A stretch of DNA of 64,000 nucleotides from Schlesneria paludicola DSM 18645 (GCF_000255655.1 NZ_JH636435.1:1251819-1315818), one strand, 5' to 3'; numbered from the stretch's first letter, positions 24,888 through 34,546 are shown. Notes: generated from the sequence alone by a model not told the origin. Made by a program: numbers and translations.

Positions 24888-24903
24888 CTCTTAAATTTAA
24901 GAG
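24888..24903. promoter_or_regulatory. Perfect AT-rich palindrome over the ribosome-binding region of the 32-residue gene
   Basis: CTCTTAAATTTAAGAG is its own reverse complement. On the minus strand it ends in AAGAG, directly followed by AGG, so it overlaps the AGAGAGG ribosome binding site. It could be an operator or an mRNA hairpin affecting translation. Confidence 0.4.
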
Positions 24904-25094
24904 CGACAGTCATTGTCGCATCAATTCTCGCGATCGATTGAGCCGGGAAATAGTGAAGGTCCCGGGCCCCGTAGAATAGCAGTCGGTCGTGGCGATGCAA
25001 AGCGTAAGCCAGCATTTCACAAAGTTTTTGCGGTAACGCTCGAATCGAGACTCAAGTCACCACGAACGGCGTGATCCGCCGACCAAGCCGCAGA

Positions 25095-25199
25095 TCAGCT
25101 CAGCCACCACCATGCGAACAGGCACAGTACCGGAAACAGTACAAAGACAATCAGAAATCCGATCAGATTCGATTTCCAATTATCAGGCCACCGAGCCAT
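25095..25199 (-). CDS. 34-residue single-pass membrane protein
   Basis: The frame begins MARWPDNWKSN and continues with one hydrophobic stretch from about residue 11 to 29 (LIGFLIVFVLFPVLCLF), ending AWWWLS before TGA. AAGGG lies six bases before the ATG. The positive and polar N-terminus, a single membrane helix and Trp belts at both ends look like a real small inner-membrane protein. It lies 86 bp after the stop of the beta-barrel gene on the same strand and may be cotranscribed with it. No family is recognised. Confidence 0.5.
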   Translation of the reverse strand: MARWPDNWKSNLIGFLIVFVLFPVLCLFAWWWLS

Positions 25200-25263
25200 C
25201 ACGTGCCCTTCATCTCAGCTTGATTCCACCCCGGCGGGGTCACAGGAACTTGGGAGAGAAGTC

Positions 25264-25290
25264 CTGGGACAGAGTGGCTGTGCCACTAGA
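25264..25290. repeat. Short dispersed palindrome supplying a stop codon
   Basis: GGACAGAGTGGCTGTGCCACTAG, stem GTGGC/GCCAC. Read on the minus strand, its CTAG provides the TAG stop (25286-25288) of the beta-barrel gene, and its hairpin follows at once. Confidence 0.7.
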
Positions 25291-26404
25291 ACCGCACGCC
25301 GGCGCGAATCATGATACCGTCACCGAGATTAAAATCAGGCTGCGACCGCAAATACTGAACTTCGCGACCGAAGACGTAACCGACTTCGACGTATTTGTCA
25401 TACCACACATGGTCACTTCGCAACCCCAGCGCAACACGCCAGTCACTCATTTGAACCTGCTCGCGGCCACTCACACCTGGCACCCCGATTTGATACGACT
25501 CGACATGATATTCGCCAGTCGCATAAAGCCAGTGCGCCGCATTCCCAAAATTGCCCAGGAAATAGCTTGCACGTGACTTGGGAAACAGCAAACGTAACTC
25601 AAGTCGATCCGTTGGATTCCAGACCACCCCGGCATTGGGGATGATGATGTTGTCGACGCGATCCCAGTATTGAACCCCCAAAACCAGCATCAACTGACGT
25701 GACACTTGATAAAAGGCCGTGATATTACCGTCCAAGTTAAACGCTTCCCGACCAATGCTTTCCTGGAAGTCAGAGTTGATCGACGGATTAAAATCGGCCT
25801 GCAGACTCCACGCTCCGAATTGGGGGGACGACAGCATAAAGTCCCAACCCGCACGGTAGACCGAACCAGGCAGGCTCGGAGTATTGGGGCCATCCCACAG
25901 GCGGACACCGCCCTGAGCCGTGTTGGTAAAGACCCAATCGGGCCCCAACATCGAAACATGCCGCAGCGCCCCGTCATACTCTTGGACAGACAAATGGCCA
26001 CTGCCGGGCGACTTGGCCGTCGACGGCAGAATGACAGTCATGTCAAAAAACGGCGTGAAGCCCAGACGCTGTGGCTGGGGCCCGTTGATCCCCGAAACAA
26101 TGGGGGAAGGATTCTCGTTGAGATACGGCATGACAGGGTCCACACCGGTTTGGAATGGATCATATCCACCCGGCGCGTTCATTGGCGGCGTCTGGTAAGT
26201 GCCGGGTGTCTGCCCGCGAATGATCCGTGTATCCGCCGTCGACGCCGCCAACCAACGCGGCCGTTCGACCAACGGAACGACGGGAATGTCAGATTCATTT
26301 TGAAAAACGGCAGAAACAGCCAGACGCGGCTCTGGGCGAACCTCGTCGCTTTCTGGCAGGCCGCTGATCATCAGCGCGAACACGCTCAGAAGTACATTAG
26401 ACAC
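25286..26404 (-). CDS. Outer-membrane beta-barrel protein (DUF6268-like)
   Basis: 372 residues. A hydrophobic N-terminal stretch (MSNVLLSVFALMISGL) may be the export signal. Residues ~30-120 are Pro-rich and disordered-looking. From ~115 to the end there are alternating amphipathic strands (GFTPFFDMTVILP, WSLQADFNPS, GNITAFYQVS, LMLVLGVQYWD, DRLELRLLFPKS) and the protein ends GVRF with a C-terminal Phe, the usual outer-membrane assembly signal. YxxGxE-like strand pairs and the overall length suit a transporter- or porin-type barrel. Ligand unknown. Its stop codon lies inside a short dispersed palindrome. Confidence 0.8.
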   Translation of the reverse strand: MSNVLLSVFALMISGLPESDEVRPEPRLAVSAVFQNESDIPVVPLVERPRWLAASTADTRIIRGQTPGTYQTPPMNAPGGYDPFQTGVDPVMPYLNENPSPIVSGINGPQPQRLGFTPFFDMTVILPSTAKSPGSGHLSVQEYDGALRHVSMLGPDWVFTNTAQGGVRLWDGPNTPSLPGSVYRAGWDFMLSSPQFGAWSLQADFNPSINSDFQESIGREAFNLDGNITAFYQVSRQLMLVLGVQYWDRVDNIIIPNAGVVWNPTDRLELRLLFPKSRASYFLGNFGNAAHWLYATGEYHVESYQIGVPGVSGREQVQMSDWRVALGLRSDHVWYDKYVEVGYVFGREVQYLRSQPDFNLGDGIMIRAGVRF

Positions 26405-26694
26405 CGGAGTTGCCTCATTACCGATAGGAAAAAGCCGCGAACGCGACTGCGAGATCGAGGCGTCTTTTTTCAGAAAAGGAAGATCGCGTCAACACCAACT
26501 CCGGCAAAAAGTGCCACTAAGACGTTAGCGACATACCCTCTCGCAGCACGACAATCGCAGAATTCGAAGCAATCACGAAATTTTTATCCAATTCTGGCGC
26601 AAATTTTTCACTTCCATTTCCTCAAGGCCCTCATTCGCCCCCATTCCCAAGCTCCCGCCTTTGAAATAACGCCGTTTGTGGTTTGGATTTCCTC

Positions 26695-26820
26695 GGTACC
26701 AAGCTCCCCAGCCTGATGAAGTAGGGGGGACTGGCACCGGCCAGATTAAAAACCGACATGACATCTTGAGCGCCAAAGTGCCTGCCCCCCTCACTTCAAC
26801 AGGCTGTCCCGCTTGGTAAC
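26695..26820. repeat. GTTACCAAGC palindrome split by the MITE-like element
   Basis: GGTACCAAGC at 26695-26704 and GCTTGGTAAC at 26811-26820 are the two arms; the flanks (CTC before, GCC after) match the intact copy at 24404-24427. The intervening DNA is copy C of the ~100-bp element, placed where the intact copy has its loop. Confidence 0.7.
26709..26806. repeat. ~100-bp palindromic MITE-like element, copy C
   Basis: Ends CAGCCTGATGAAGTAGGGGG and CCCCCCTCACTTCAACAGGCTG. The centre has GGCACCGGCCAGATTAAAAA, CGACATGACATC and CGCCAAAGTGCCTGCCCCC, shared with copies A, B and D. Confidence 0.85.
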
Positions 26821-27106
26821 GCCTCGCCGGATCCATTGCGCGCCGAGAAATCTCAAGTCACCTTGCTGGTCAGCAGAATCAACGCACGAATTCCCAATGC
26901 GGGGGTTCAGGAACGACCGAAGCAGGAACACGGATACCGAAGTCCTACGCACCAATCGCCACAATCCACGTGTACGCGAACAATGATTGCGGATAGTCCG
27001 ATTCCAATTTTTGTGGATATCAGAAGAATGCACGCATCATCAGATCCCTGATGGTCACCCGAACTCGGCGAGATGTTCAAAAAGACTGGAAGCAGAGAGG
27101 ACCGAT

Positions 27107-28675
27107 GTGAAGAGTTGCGGCTCCATTGCCAGAACAACATGCGTGCTTCTTTTGGTGTTCAGTTCCGAATCGCGATGGAGCGTCTCTGCGGACGACGCCT
27201 CATCACTTCGACGCGGCCTGTCGATGATCAATCGCGGCGACCTGAAGCGACACGTCTCGACGTTGGCCAGCGACGCACTTGAAGGCCGTGAAGCCGGCTC
27301 ACGCGGTGGCCACGCAGCACTGGCGTACTTACGATCCGAACTCAAAGCAATTCGCGGACAATCTAAGCTACCGATCGAGCAAGTTCAGGAATTCGGACGT
27401 GAATACCACAACCTCTTAGTGCTTCTTCCAGGGTCCGACGAGCGTCTAAAACGCGAGGTCATCGTCATCGGCGCGCACTATGATCACGTCGGGTATGGCA
27501 ATGCGACCAACAGCCAGGGGCCGATCGGTCAAATCCACAATGGCGCCGATGACAATGCGAGCGGCACCTCGGCCCTGCTGCAACTGATTAAGGCGTTCTC
27601 ATCACTCGATACGACTCCCGCGCGATCAATTTTGTTTGCATTCTGGGATGGCGAAGAGGCAGGTTTGCTGGGATCGAAACACTGGGTCGCACACCCGACG
27701 GTCCCACTTCAGGACGTCCGATTCGCCTTCAACATTGACATGCTGGGACGTCTGCGCGAAGGAAAAATCGTCACTGCAGGCTGGAGATCCGCCCCGGGAC
27801 TACGCGCCTTGCTGGCATCACACAATGTCACCAACGAGCTATTTCTCGCTTACCAGCCACGCGTGATTGCCGACAGCGATCACTATCCGTTCTACAGCGC
27901 GGGAATTCCGATTGTTCACCTTGATACAGATAAGCACCACGATTACCACCGCCCCAGCGACGACCCTGAAAAGATCAATCTGGAAGGACTGCAGCACCTC
28001 ACCGAGTTTGTGTATCGCGTCGTACTCGACGCCGCCAGTCGACCCGAATTTCCGAAGTTCCGTACCGAGGCCCCGGGCGAGTCGCCACCCAAATGGATGA
28101 CGCCGGTCGCGTTGGTCAATCCACCGGTGCGATTGGGCGTCAACTGGAACACCCAACAGGCGAAACAGGACATCGTCGAGATTTCTCAGATCAGCCCTGA
28201 TTCTGCTGCGGCGCAGGCGGGTTTACGAATTGGCGATCGAGTCATCAGGCTGGGCCCCTGGAAACGCGGAACCTTCGAACAATTCAAAACCGCGATTCAA
28301 GTGGTTCGCAACCCGGTGGCCATCGTCGTCGAGCGACCAGGCGTGCGTGAACCGATCGAATTGACGGCAACGCTGTCGGGTTCGCCCGTGCGCCTGGGTG
28401 CGGGCTGGATCGACGATCCGGCATTGCCTGGCTGCGTGGTGGTCACACACGTGGTTTCCGACTCCCCGGCAGACCGAGCGGGAGTCGCGTCGGGCGACGT
28501 GATCATGGAACTCGGCGGGCAACCACTCGCATCATCGGAAGAACTACGTGGCCGGGTCCTTAACGAGCCTGGTCCCTATGCCATCCGCGTCGAACGGAAT
28601 GGTCGAATCCGTGAGGTCACAATCGATCCACTGGATTACACGATCGCAGACGGTCCATCACTGGAACCCAAGTGA
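27107..28675 (+). CDS. Secreted M28-family zinc aminopeptidase with two PDZ domains
   Basis: 522 residues from a GTG at 27107, preceded by AGAGG; this start gives a signal peptide (basic start, then TTCVLLLVF, cleavage near SVSADD). An ATG at 26987 in the same frame would put 40 polar residues before it. The M28 metal ligands are in order: HYDHVG, NGADDNASG, DGEEAGLLGS, FNIDMLGR and the DKHHDYH segment. Two PDZ domains follow, at about 360-440 (ISPDSAAAQAGLRIGDRVIRLG) and 445-510 (VVSDSPADRAGVASGDVIMELGG). It is likely a periplasmic peptidase; the PDZ domains may bind C-termini of substrates. It converges on the GNAT gene with a 25-bp gap. Confidence 0.9.
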   Translation: MKSCGSIARTTCVLLLVFSSESRWSVSADDASSLRRGLSMINRGDLKRHVSTLASDALEGREAGSRGGHAALAYLRSELKAIRGQSKLPIEQVQEFGREYHNLLVLLPGSDERLKREVIVIGAHYDHVGYGNATNSQGPIGQIHNGADDNASGTSALLQLIKAFSSLDTTPARSILFAFWDGEEAGLLGSKHWVAHPTVPLQDVRFAFNIDMLGRLREGKIVTAGWRSAPGLRALLASHNVTNELFLAYQPRVIADSDHYPFYSAGIPIVHLDTDKHHDYHRPSDDPEKINLEGLQHLTEFVYRVVLDAASRPEFPKFRTEAPGESPPKWMTPVALVNPPVRLGVNWNTQQAKQDIVEISQISPDSAAAQAGLRIGDRVIRLGPWKRGTFEQFKTAIQVVRNPVAIVVERPGVREPIELTATLSGSPVRLGAGWIDDPALPGCVVVTHVVSDSPADRAGVASGDVIMELGGQPLASSEELRGRVLNEPGPYAIRVERNGRIREVTIDPLDYTIADGPSLEPK

Positions 28676-28700
28676 TCCACGTCGCAGCCAATCGAGCCTG

Positions 28701-29132
28701 TCACTGGGCGTCAGGCTCGTCGCGCTCCAACCGCTTCCCAAAACTCAGCACCGCATCCTCAACAAATCCCAGACTGCGGTAGAAGTCGATCACCTGCGTG
28801 TTTGAGGTACGAACCTGCAAATTGATCTTGGGACAGCCCAAAACACGCAAACGTCGCTCTGCCTCGTCCATCAGGACGCGTCCCAAGCCTTGCCGCTGCA
28901 CATCTGGCGAAACCGCGAGATAGTAAATCCATCCGCGATGACCGTCGTACCCAATCATCGCGGCGGCAATCACCTTCTCCTCATCCACACCGACCAAAAA
29001 CTGATCGGGAGCAATCGCCAGCTTCCGCTGGATATCCTTATATGGATCGTTCCACGGCCGCAGTAACCCGCACCGCTGCCAAAGATCGACGACTTGAGAT
29101 TCATCAGAATGCTGGTACGAGCGAATTTTCAT
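28701..29132 (-). CDS. GNAT-family acetyltransferase (YpeA-like)
   Basis: 143 residues from the ATG at 29132 (MKIRSYQHSDES). The YpeA-type opening VVDLWQRCGLLRPWNDPYKDI is present, then the GNAT core: AAMIGYDGHRGWIYYLAVSP (beta4), the acetyl-CoA loop QRQGLGRVLMDEAE (Q/RxxGxG/A) and the NxxVIDFYRSLGF motif. Acceptor unknown. It starts 15 bp after the TIM-barrel gene on the same strand, so the two are probably cotranscribed. Confidence 0.9.
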   Translation of the reverse strand: MKIRSYQHSDESQVVDLWQRCGLLRPWNDPYKDIQRKLAIAPDQFLVGVDEEKVIAAAMIGYDGHRGWIYYLAVSPDVQRQGLGRVLMDEAERRLRVLGCPKINLQVRTSNTQVIDFYRSLGFVEDAVLSFGKRLERDEPDAQ

Positions 29133-29146
29133 ATTCGAATGGCTTT

Positions 29147-30175
29147 TCAGGCATTCCAACCGCACGATTCGCGAACCTTCAGCATCGTCGCGAGGATCGT
29201 GTTCCAGGTCTTCGAATCTTCCAAAGTCGCGTTCGGGAACATGCATCCGTCCCAGCAAATATGGCGAATGCCACGATCCGCAGCGCCCTTCAGCCAGAAG
29301 GCCGCTGTCGCCACGATATCGAGCTTACCCTTGGGATCATCGGCCAGACAGTGACGACCGGTCTTGTCGTGCGAGCCCGTTCCATGAACCGTTCCGTCGT
29401 TCTGAGCAACGTGGAAATCGATCGTCCATGGACGTAGTGCATCGGTCATCTTCGTGTAGGCCGCCGTGAACTCAGCTGGAGAATACCCTTCCTTCAGCAA
29501 AGCATGTTCAGGCGCGTTGTATCCCATCAGATAGAGGAATGTATGAGCCTGATCGGCTTGGAATCCGACTGTTCCCGGCATGTCAGTCTGCTCGAGCAGA
29601 TCCACCATATTTTTCCATGAGTGCATCCCGGCCCAGCAGATTTCGCCTTCTGCCGCCAATCTCTCGCCATGCGCGGCAGCAACAATCCCCGCTTCGCGGA
29701 AGGTCGAGGCGATCTTCTTGGTGCTGGCGACTGGGTTCTCGGTCCAGTGGGCTGGGCCTTCCGCGGCATCAATGCGGATCACGCCATACTTTCGTACGCC
29801 GTGCTTGTTGAAGATCCCCGCGATGCGGCAAGCCTTCTTCACGGCCAGCACAAACTTCGCACGTTGCTCAGGCGTTCCCATGGCGCTGTCGCCAACCGTT
29901 CCCGGCCAGACAGGTGCCACCAGCGATCCAACCGCCAATCCTTTGGACGCAATCTTATCTGCAACGCGTTTCACGTCATCATCGGTTAGATCGATGTTGA
30001 TGTGGGGATCGAACAGAAACAGATCCACGCCGTCAAATTTCTGTCCGTTGACGCTGGCCTGCGTCGTCAATTCCAGCATGCGATCAAGCGAAATGAACGG
30101 CTCGGCACCAGGAGACCCTTTTCCGACAAGACCCGGCCACATGGCATTGTGAAGTTTCGGAGAGGTATTGCTCAT
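29147..30175 (-). CDS. Sugar phosphate isomerase/epimerase-type TIM barrel
   Basis: 342 residues, no export signal. It is a xylose-isomerase-like (AP-endonuclease 2) TIM barrel: [79 protein letters not shown] and [17 protein letters not shown] carry the usual Glu, Asp and His positions for a divalent metal. Substrate not identifiable. It lies between a mannose-6-phosphate isomerase-like cupin gene (117 bp upstream) and a GNAT gene, which suggests a sugar or polyol pathway. Confidence 0.88.
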   Translation of the reverse strand: MSNTSPKLHNAMWPGLVGKGSPGAEPFISLDRMLELTTQASVNGQKFDGVDLFLFDPHINIDLTDDDVKRVADKIASKGLAVGSLVAPVWPGTVGDSAMGTPEQRAKFVLAVKKACRIAGIFNKHGVRKYGVIRIDAAEGPAHWTENPVASTKKIASTFREAGIVAAAHGERLAAEGEICWAGMHSWKNMVDLLEQTDMPGTVGFQADQAHTFLYLMGYNAPEHALLKEGYSPAEFTAAYTKMTDALRPWTIDFHVAQNDGTVHGTGSHDKTGRHCLADDPKGKLDIVATAAFWLKGAADRGIRHICWDGCMFPNATLEDSKTWNTILATMLKVRESCGWNA

Positions 30176-30292
30176 CAGGGGTTCCTAGTGCTTCGATCTT
30201 AAGAGTGCCATCCATCCAAGTTGCGAAACCGGCAACCCGGTTCGCCCATCCGCCAGCGTCGCCTGAACCGATTGCTCGGTGACCGCACGCCA

Positions 30293-31519
30293 TTACTTCT
30301 TCTTGTGGTCGCCCACATTCGGAGCGGCAGGCTGCGCGTTCGGTCCAAAGTAACGCAGCGAAACCAGCGGTTCCGAACCGATATTCTCGATGACGACGCC
30401 TTCTTCAGCCGCCTTGGCGGTGACGAAGACTTCGTCATCGGTCATTTGACCAAATCGAATCATCGCAGGCGTCTGCAACCGCAGGCCATTGATCTTGCCT
30501 TCGCCTTGAACGGTGATCCAGCCGTAGGCGCCACCGTCCGTGATCGTGACTTTGACACCAGGATTGACCGTCAATTCCTTCGCGGTAAACAGTTGCTCGC
30601 CGTTGACCTTGCCGTAAACGATCCAGCGATCGACGTAGCCTTCTTTTTCCGTTTCGGCGACTGGAATTGGTTCCAGGTAATTGTTGTCTTTGAAATTGGG
30701 ATCAACGTTCTTTTCCCAATCCAAGGCGTCGACTAAGTGCTGCAAGTCATCGTGCTTCTCTTTCGGGAAGTCTTTGACGAGCAGCGAGCGTGGTACCGCG
30801 CGGCCTTCTACCATCGACTGGTACATGCCGAACACGTCACTACCCCATTGAGGTTCGTACGTGAGCAGGCTGCCTGGTGCGTGCAGGACGCACGGTGGAA
30901 TCAACCAGCCGGTGCCGGGCTTCAGGCGATACGCCTTCGAGAGGTCGAGGATGCCGTTGTCGCCATCGTTCCAACGAGCCAAAGCGTCAATGACGTCTTG
31001 CTTCGTCGTGCCGGGTTCCAATCCCATAAATGTATAAGGGAAATTATTGCCGGTCGAATTGAGCTGCGGCGGGAAGTAGTACGATTCGGGCTTTCCTTCC
31101 TGCCCCACAAGCTTGGCCTGAGCTGTATTCTGGTGCATGTGGTGCGGGATCGGCCCCATATTATCGAAGAACTTCGAATAGACCGGCCAGCGCTTGTACT
31201 TACCCCAAATGTGCTCGCCGACCGCTTCCGAACCCAGTTCGGCAATCGCGTCTCGCAACGTGAATTTCTGCCCAGCGTGAACGCAGTACGACAGCCCTTC
31301 GTCCGCAGGTGCCCCCTCGTTCGTGGCGACAGTCGTCGATGAAAACCAGCGTTCATCGATCCCACCGCGGTGGGTTCCGAGCGCGTAGTAGTCTGCAGGA
31401 TGAAGCTTCAACCGTCGGCCAGGCTGCAGGAACGATCGCGGAACCCACGTGGGGGCCAACCGAAACACTCCCTGACCTTCGGTCAAAGCAGCGGACGCCA
31501 GTCGCTTTACGTCGGCCAT
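30293..31519 (-). CDS. Cupin-fold protein, class I mannose-6-phosphate isomerase-like
   Basis: 408 residues from the ATG at 31519 (MADVKRLASAALTEG), which follows GGAG; an upstream in-frame ATG (31678) would add a 53-residue basic tail without family resemblance. GPIPHHMHQN contains a cupin metal-ligand cluster (HxxxxH type), followed by KPESYYFPPQLN and WLIPPCVLHAPGSLLTYEPQWG. A second beta-rich domain follows at ~300-400 (KVNGEQLFTAKELTVNPG, VTITDGGAYGWITVQGEG). The two-cupin layout suits a sugar isomerase or an epimerase; the substrate is inferred only from the neighbouring TIM barrel. Confidence 0.75.
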   Translation of the reverse strand: MADVKRLASAALTEGQGVFRLAPTWVPRSFLQPGRRLKLHPADYYALGTHRGGIDERWFSSTTVATNEGAPADEGLSYCVHAGQKFTLRDAIAELGSEAVGEHIWGKYKRWPVYSKFFDNMGPIPHHMHQNTAQAKLVGQEGKPESYYFPPQLNSTGNNFPYTFMGLEPGTTKQDVIDALARWNDGDNGILDLSKAYRLKPGTGWLIPPCVLHAPGSLLTYEPQWGSDVFGMYQSMVEGRAVPRSLLVKDFPKEKHDDLQHLVDALDWEKNVDPNFKDNNYLEPIPVAETEKEGYVDRWIVYGKVNGEQLFTAKELTVNPGVKVTITDGGAYGWITVQGEGKINGLRLQTPAMIRFGQMTDDEVFVTAKAAEEGVVIENIGSEPLVSLRYFGPNAQPAAPNVGDHKKK

Positions 31520-31800
31520 GATCTCGACAATCTCCTGCGAGCGACGTGGTCGCGAGCGTTGCGGGTTGAACATGAAACGGATCAAGAATCGCGATTTTTG
31601 AGGTTCGGGCCCGGAAAAGCAATCGACACGCGGGATCACTTCGTGGTGATTACGTTTTTCACAAGCTGTCGACAGCACATTGCGGCGGGGGTTTGCGATG
31701 CACCCGCCACTCGAAACCGTTCGAAAACGGTGACGGGCTCAACGTGTACAAAGAGCCAGAACTTCCTCAAAGTTTCATGTGGGAACCGCGGCAACCACGA

Positions 31801-32034
31801 TTAATGAGCGGAACGCGCCGGGGGAGGCCCGAGTTGGATCAAGCCCTCCGATTTCGTTCCGGAATTGGAGGGACAATCGCCGCAGCCGGTTGAACAGCAC
31901 GAATTCGTCGTCGGACTCATCATCAAGCGGTACCCGCGCCATCCCAGGACGCCAATCGCCCAGAGGACACAGGCCGCTACGATGATAATTTGGAGTTCGA
32001 CGTTCACGATCAGTTCTTTTCCGACCATTTCCAA
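31801..32034 (-). CDS. Small Cys-rich membrane protein (FeoB-associated type)
   Basis: 77 residues; a second ATG at 32025 is equally possible. One membrane helix (LQIIIVAACVLWAIGVLGW), then RGYRLMMSP and a Cys cluster NSCCSTGCGDCPSNSG. The layout of short N-terminus, one helix and C-terminal CC-x(n)-CxxC matches FeoB-associated Cys-rich membrane proteins, but no feoA or feoB is in the window. The start overlaps the last codons of the upstream dehydrogenase gene by 16-25 bp, suggesting translational coupling. Confidence 0.65.
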   Translation of the reverse strand: MEMVGKELIVNVELQIIIVAACVLWAIGVLGWRGYRLMMSPTTNSCCSTGCGDCPSNSGTKSEGLIQLGPPPARSAH

Positions 32035-33002
32035 TTGGTGACACCCGCCAAGTTACGGATGCATTCCGTCGGCCAGCCCCCCTTGGAAAGTGAGACGATC
32101 GTTTCGGCACACATCTTTTGTGTGTCAAAGTTCGATTCATCGTCCAGACCGGCCAGATGACCACTCAACAGAACATTTGTCATTTTCAGCAGTGGACTGG
32201 TCGCGGGCAATGGTTCAACTTCAAAAACGTCCAATCCCGCGGCACGCAAATGGCCAGAATTCAAAGCGGCAATCAGCGCTGGTTCATCAACCAACAGTCC
32301 ACGAGCCGTATTGATCAGGACGGAACCGGGCTTCATCATTGCGAATGTTTTCGCATTCATGACGTGCGTCGTTTCCTTGCTGACCGGCAAGTGCAAGCTG
32401 ACGTAGTCCGATTTCTTCAGCAGATCCTCGAACGACGCAATCTCGATGTTCCACTGTTCGCAGAATTCGCGTTGGGGATAAGGGTCGTAAGCGACGACCT
32501 TCATTCCTACGCCCACCGCCCGAGTCGCCACCGCCCGACCAATCCGTCCCAGACCAACGATCCCGAGTGTGCGCCCCATGATTCGCGGCGTCGACGCGCG
32601 CTTCCAAGTGGCGGCACGAACCAACTGGTCACGCAACGGAAACAATCGGCCAACACCAAACAGCAAAGCAAACGTGTGCTCGGCCACGGCGTGGTGGTTC
32701 ACACCGGGCGTAGTCGCCACAATGACGCGATGCTTGTCACAGGCCGGCAGATCGACGGCATCATAACCAACTCCTGACCGTGCCAGCACTCGCAGCTTTG
32801 GGCACGCTTCAACCAGCGATGCGGGCCAGGGCTCGGAACCGGCAATGACGGCCACACAATCCTTGACCACCGGCAACAAATTGGCTGTCTGATAAATGTC
32901 CACATCACGCGGCGCCTGAACGACTTCGAACCCCGCCTTTTGCAGGATTTCGATGTGTGGTCCCTCTTCCGTGCTGAGCGCCGTACAAACAACCTTCGGC
33001 AT
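32010..33002 (-). CDS. D-isomer-specific 2-hydroxyacid dehydrogenase (phosphoglycerate dehydrogenase-like)
   Basis: 330 residues from the ATG at 33002, which follows AGGAG; an in-frame ATG at 33149 would overlap leuB. The NAD-binding motif is GIVGLGRIGRAVATRA with acidic D in YDPYPQ, and the catalytic triad lies in NTARGLLVDEPAL (Arg), FEVEPLP (Glu) and LLSGHLAG (His). There is no C-terminal ACT domain, so it is shorter than feedback-regulated SerA. It oxidises a D-2-hydroxyacid or reduces the 2-oxoacid; substrate not known. It is 82 bp downstream of leuB, same strand. Confidence 0.9.
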   Translation of the reverse strand: MPKVVCTALSTEEGPHIEILQKAGFEVVQAPRDVDIYQTANLLPVVKDCVAVIAGSEPWPASLVEACPKLRVLARSGVGYDAVDLPACDKHRVIVATTPGVNHHAVAEHTFALLFGVGRLFPLRDQLVRAATWKRASTPRIMGRTLGIVGLGRIGRAVATRAVGVGMKVVAYDPYPQREFCEQWNIEIASFEDLLKKSDYVSLHLPVSKETTHVMNAKTFAMMKPGSVLINTARGLLVDEPALIAALNSGHLRAAGLDVFEVEPLPATSPLLKMTNVLLSGHLAGLDDESNFDTQKMCAETIVSLSKGGWPTECIRNLAGVTNWKWSEKN

Positions 33003-33084
33003 GAACTCGCTCCTGAGACAGTTTGAAAGTGATTCAGAACGCTGATTCGTTGCAGGGCAGGACTGTGTGGCAGCCCGATTCTGG

Positions 33085-34158
33085 TCAGGCGTTGAGTTCC
33101 GCCAGCACCAGTGACCCCATTTCGGCCGTGCCCACACTCGACGCACCATTCGCGAGATCGGCCGTGCGGTGCCCCTTCGCCAGGACGCGATCCACGGCGC
33201 GTTCGATCGCCACCGCTTCCGCTTCCAGCTTCAGCGAATGACGCAGCAATAGGGCCGATGCCAAGATCGTCGCCAGCGGGTTGGCAATACCTTTTCCTGC
33301 GATGTCTGGCGCCGATCCGTGAATCGGCTCGTAAAGACCTGGGCCAGACGAGCCAATCGAAGCCGACGGCAACATCCCCATGGAACCCGGCAGCATCGAT
33401 CCTTCGTCGGTCAGAATGTCACCGAACAAATTCTCGGTCACCACGACGTCAAACGCACGTGGTTTTGAAATCAAATGCATCGCCATCGCGTCCACCAGCA
33501 CGTTTTCGTACTGCACATCAGGGAATTCGGCTTTCATGACGCGCTCAAACGTCTTCCGCCACAGGCGAGAGACTTCCAGCACGTTGGCCTTGTCGACCGA
33601 TGTCACTTTCTTGCGACGTCCCCGTGCCGCTTCACCGGCCAGACGCACGATCCGCTCAATTTCGTGCGTGCTATACACCATTGTATTGAACGCCGATTCG
33701 CCGGACGCATGCGGCTCTTTGCCTGATGGGCCAAAGTAAATCCCACCGGTCAGCTCACGGAAGAACAGAATATCCGTCCCCGAAACGATCTCCGTTTTCA
33801 GCGGTGATGCACTCACCAGATACGGCGACACGAAAATCGGTCGCAGATTGGCAAACAGTCCCAATTCTTTGCGAATCTTCAACAAGCCGGCTTCGGGACG
33901 CGTCTTCGCATTCGGGTCATCCCATTTCGGACCACCAACCGCGCCCAACAATACTGCCTGAGACGACTTGCAAGCCGCCAGGGTTTCGTCGGGTAGGGGG
34001 TTGCCGCATTGATCAATGGCGCAGCCACCAATCATCGCCGTCGTGAACTTGAACGTATGTCCAAACTTCTTGCCGATCTCCAGCAACACGCGCTCTCCCT
34101 GAGCAACGACTTCTGGACCAATCCCATCACCCGGGAGGAGAACAATGTGAGCTTGCAA
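33085..34158 (-). CDS. leuB: 3-isopropylmalate dehydrogenase LeuB
   Basis: 357 residues, full length. LeuB oxidatively decarboxylates 3-isopropylmalate in leucine synthesis (NAD+, Mg2+ or Mn2+, cytoplasm). Signature blocks are [75 protein letters not shown] (catalytic Lys-Asp pair), [26 protein letters not shown] and the NAD loop [20 protein letters not shown]. The LRP and ELTGGIYFG loop favour LeuB over isocitrate dehydrogenase. leuA and leuCD are not adjacent. Confidence 0.96.
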   Translation of the reverse strand: MQAHIVLLPGDGIGPEVVAQGERVLLEIGKKFGHTFKFTTAMIGGCAIDQCGNPLPDETLAACKSSQAVLLGAVGGPKWDDPNAKTRPEAGLLKIRKELGLFANLRPIFVSPYLVSASPLKTEIVSGTDILFFRELTGGIYFGPSGKEPHASGESAFNTMVYSTHEIERIVRLAGEAARGRRKKVTSVDKANVLEVSRLWRKTFERVMKAEFPDVQYENVLVDAMAMHLISKPRAFDVVVTENLFGDILTDEGSMLPGSMGMLPSASIGSSGPGLYEPIHGSAPDIAGKGIANPLATILASALLLRHSLKLEAEAVAIERAVDRVLAKGHRTADLANGASSVGTAEMGSLVLAELNA

Positions 34159-34546
34159 CGCGGATCAACCTTTCGCAGAAATTCCACTGGAACCGAGCCA
34201 ACCATTCGCCACACTTTACGGAACGCCGAACGTGGCGAAAAGTGTCGCGACGGAAACCGTGTCATCCGCGAATCGGACAGCACAACGGAGAGGGCCTTGC
34301 AAGCGAGGGCCGTGGCGGAGGCGGATTGACACGGGAATACGCGGCAAACCACAGCAGGACAGGCATGAATGCTGGCATCCTCGCACGAATCGAGCCAAGA
34401 TATCTGACTTAAATTCCAGAAACAGGCCCCCGTCGAGAATCCGTTCGACGAAACCATTTTCCCTGAGCCAAATTACCGCTCAGCGAGAATCGAGATCGTC
34501 CTCAGCATCGACGGTCATCCCATCGAAATCAAACTTTCGGGTGTCA
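34159..34546. other. Divergent intergenic region (388 bp)
   Basis: It lies between leuB (minus) and a secreted hydrolase (plus). Promoters for both are expected; no element is convincing enough to call. Confidence 0.45.

Larger units (their letters stand above)
26405..27106. other. Intergenic region between beta-barrel gene and M28 peptidase gene (702 bp)
   Basis: Divergent genes, so promoters for both are expected. It contains the MITE-like copy C (26709-26806) nested in a GTTACCAAGC palindrome. Nothing else is recognised. Confidence 0.5.

Noticed and set aside
25706..26716. 336-codon plus-strand frame opposite the beta-barrel gene
   Set aside because: It is antisense to a well-supported gene, has no family resemblance or ribosome binding site, and its composition is that of a shadow frame.
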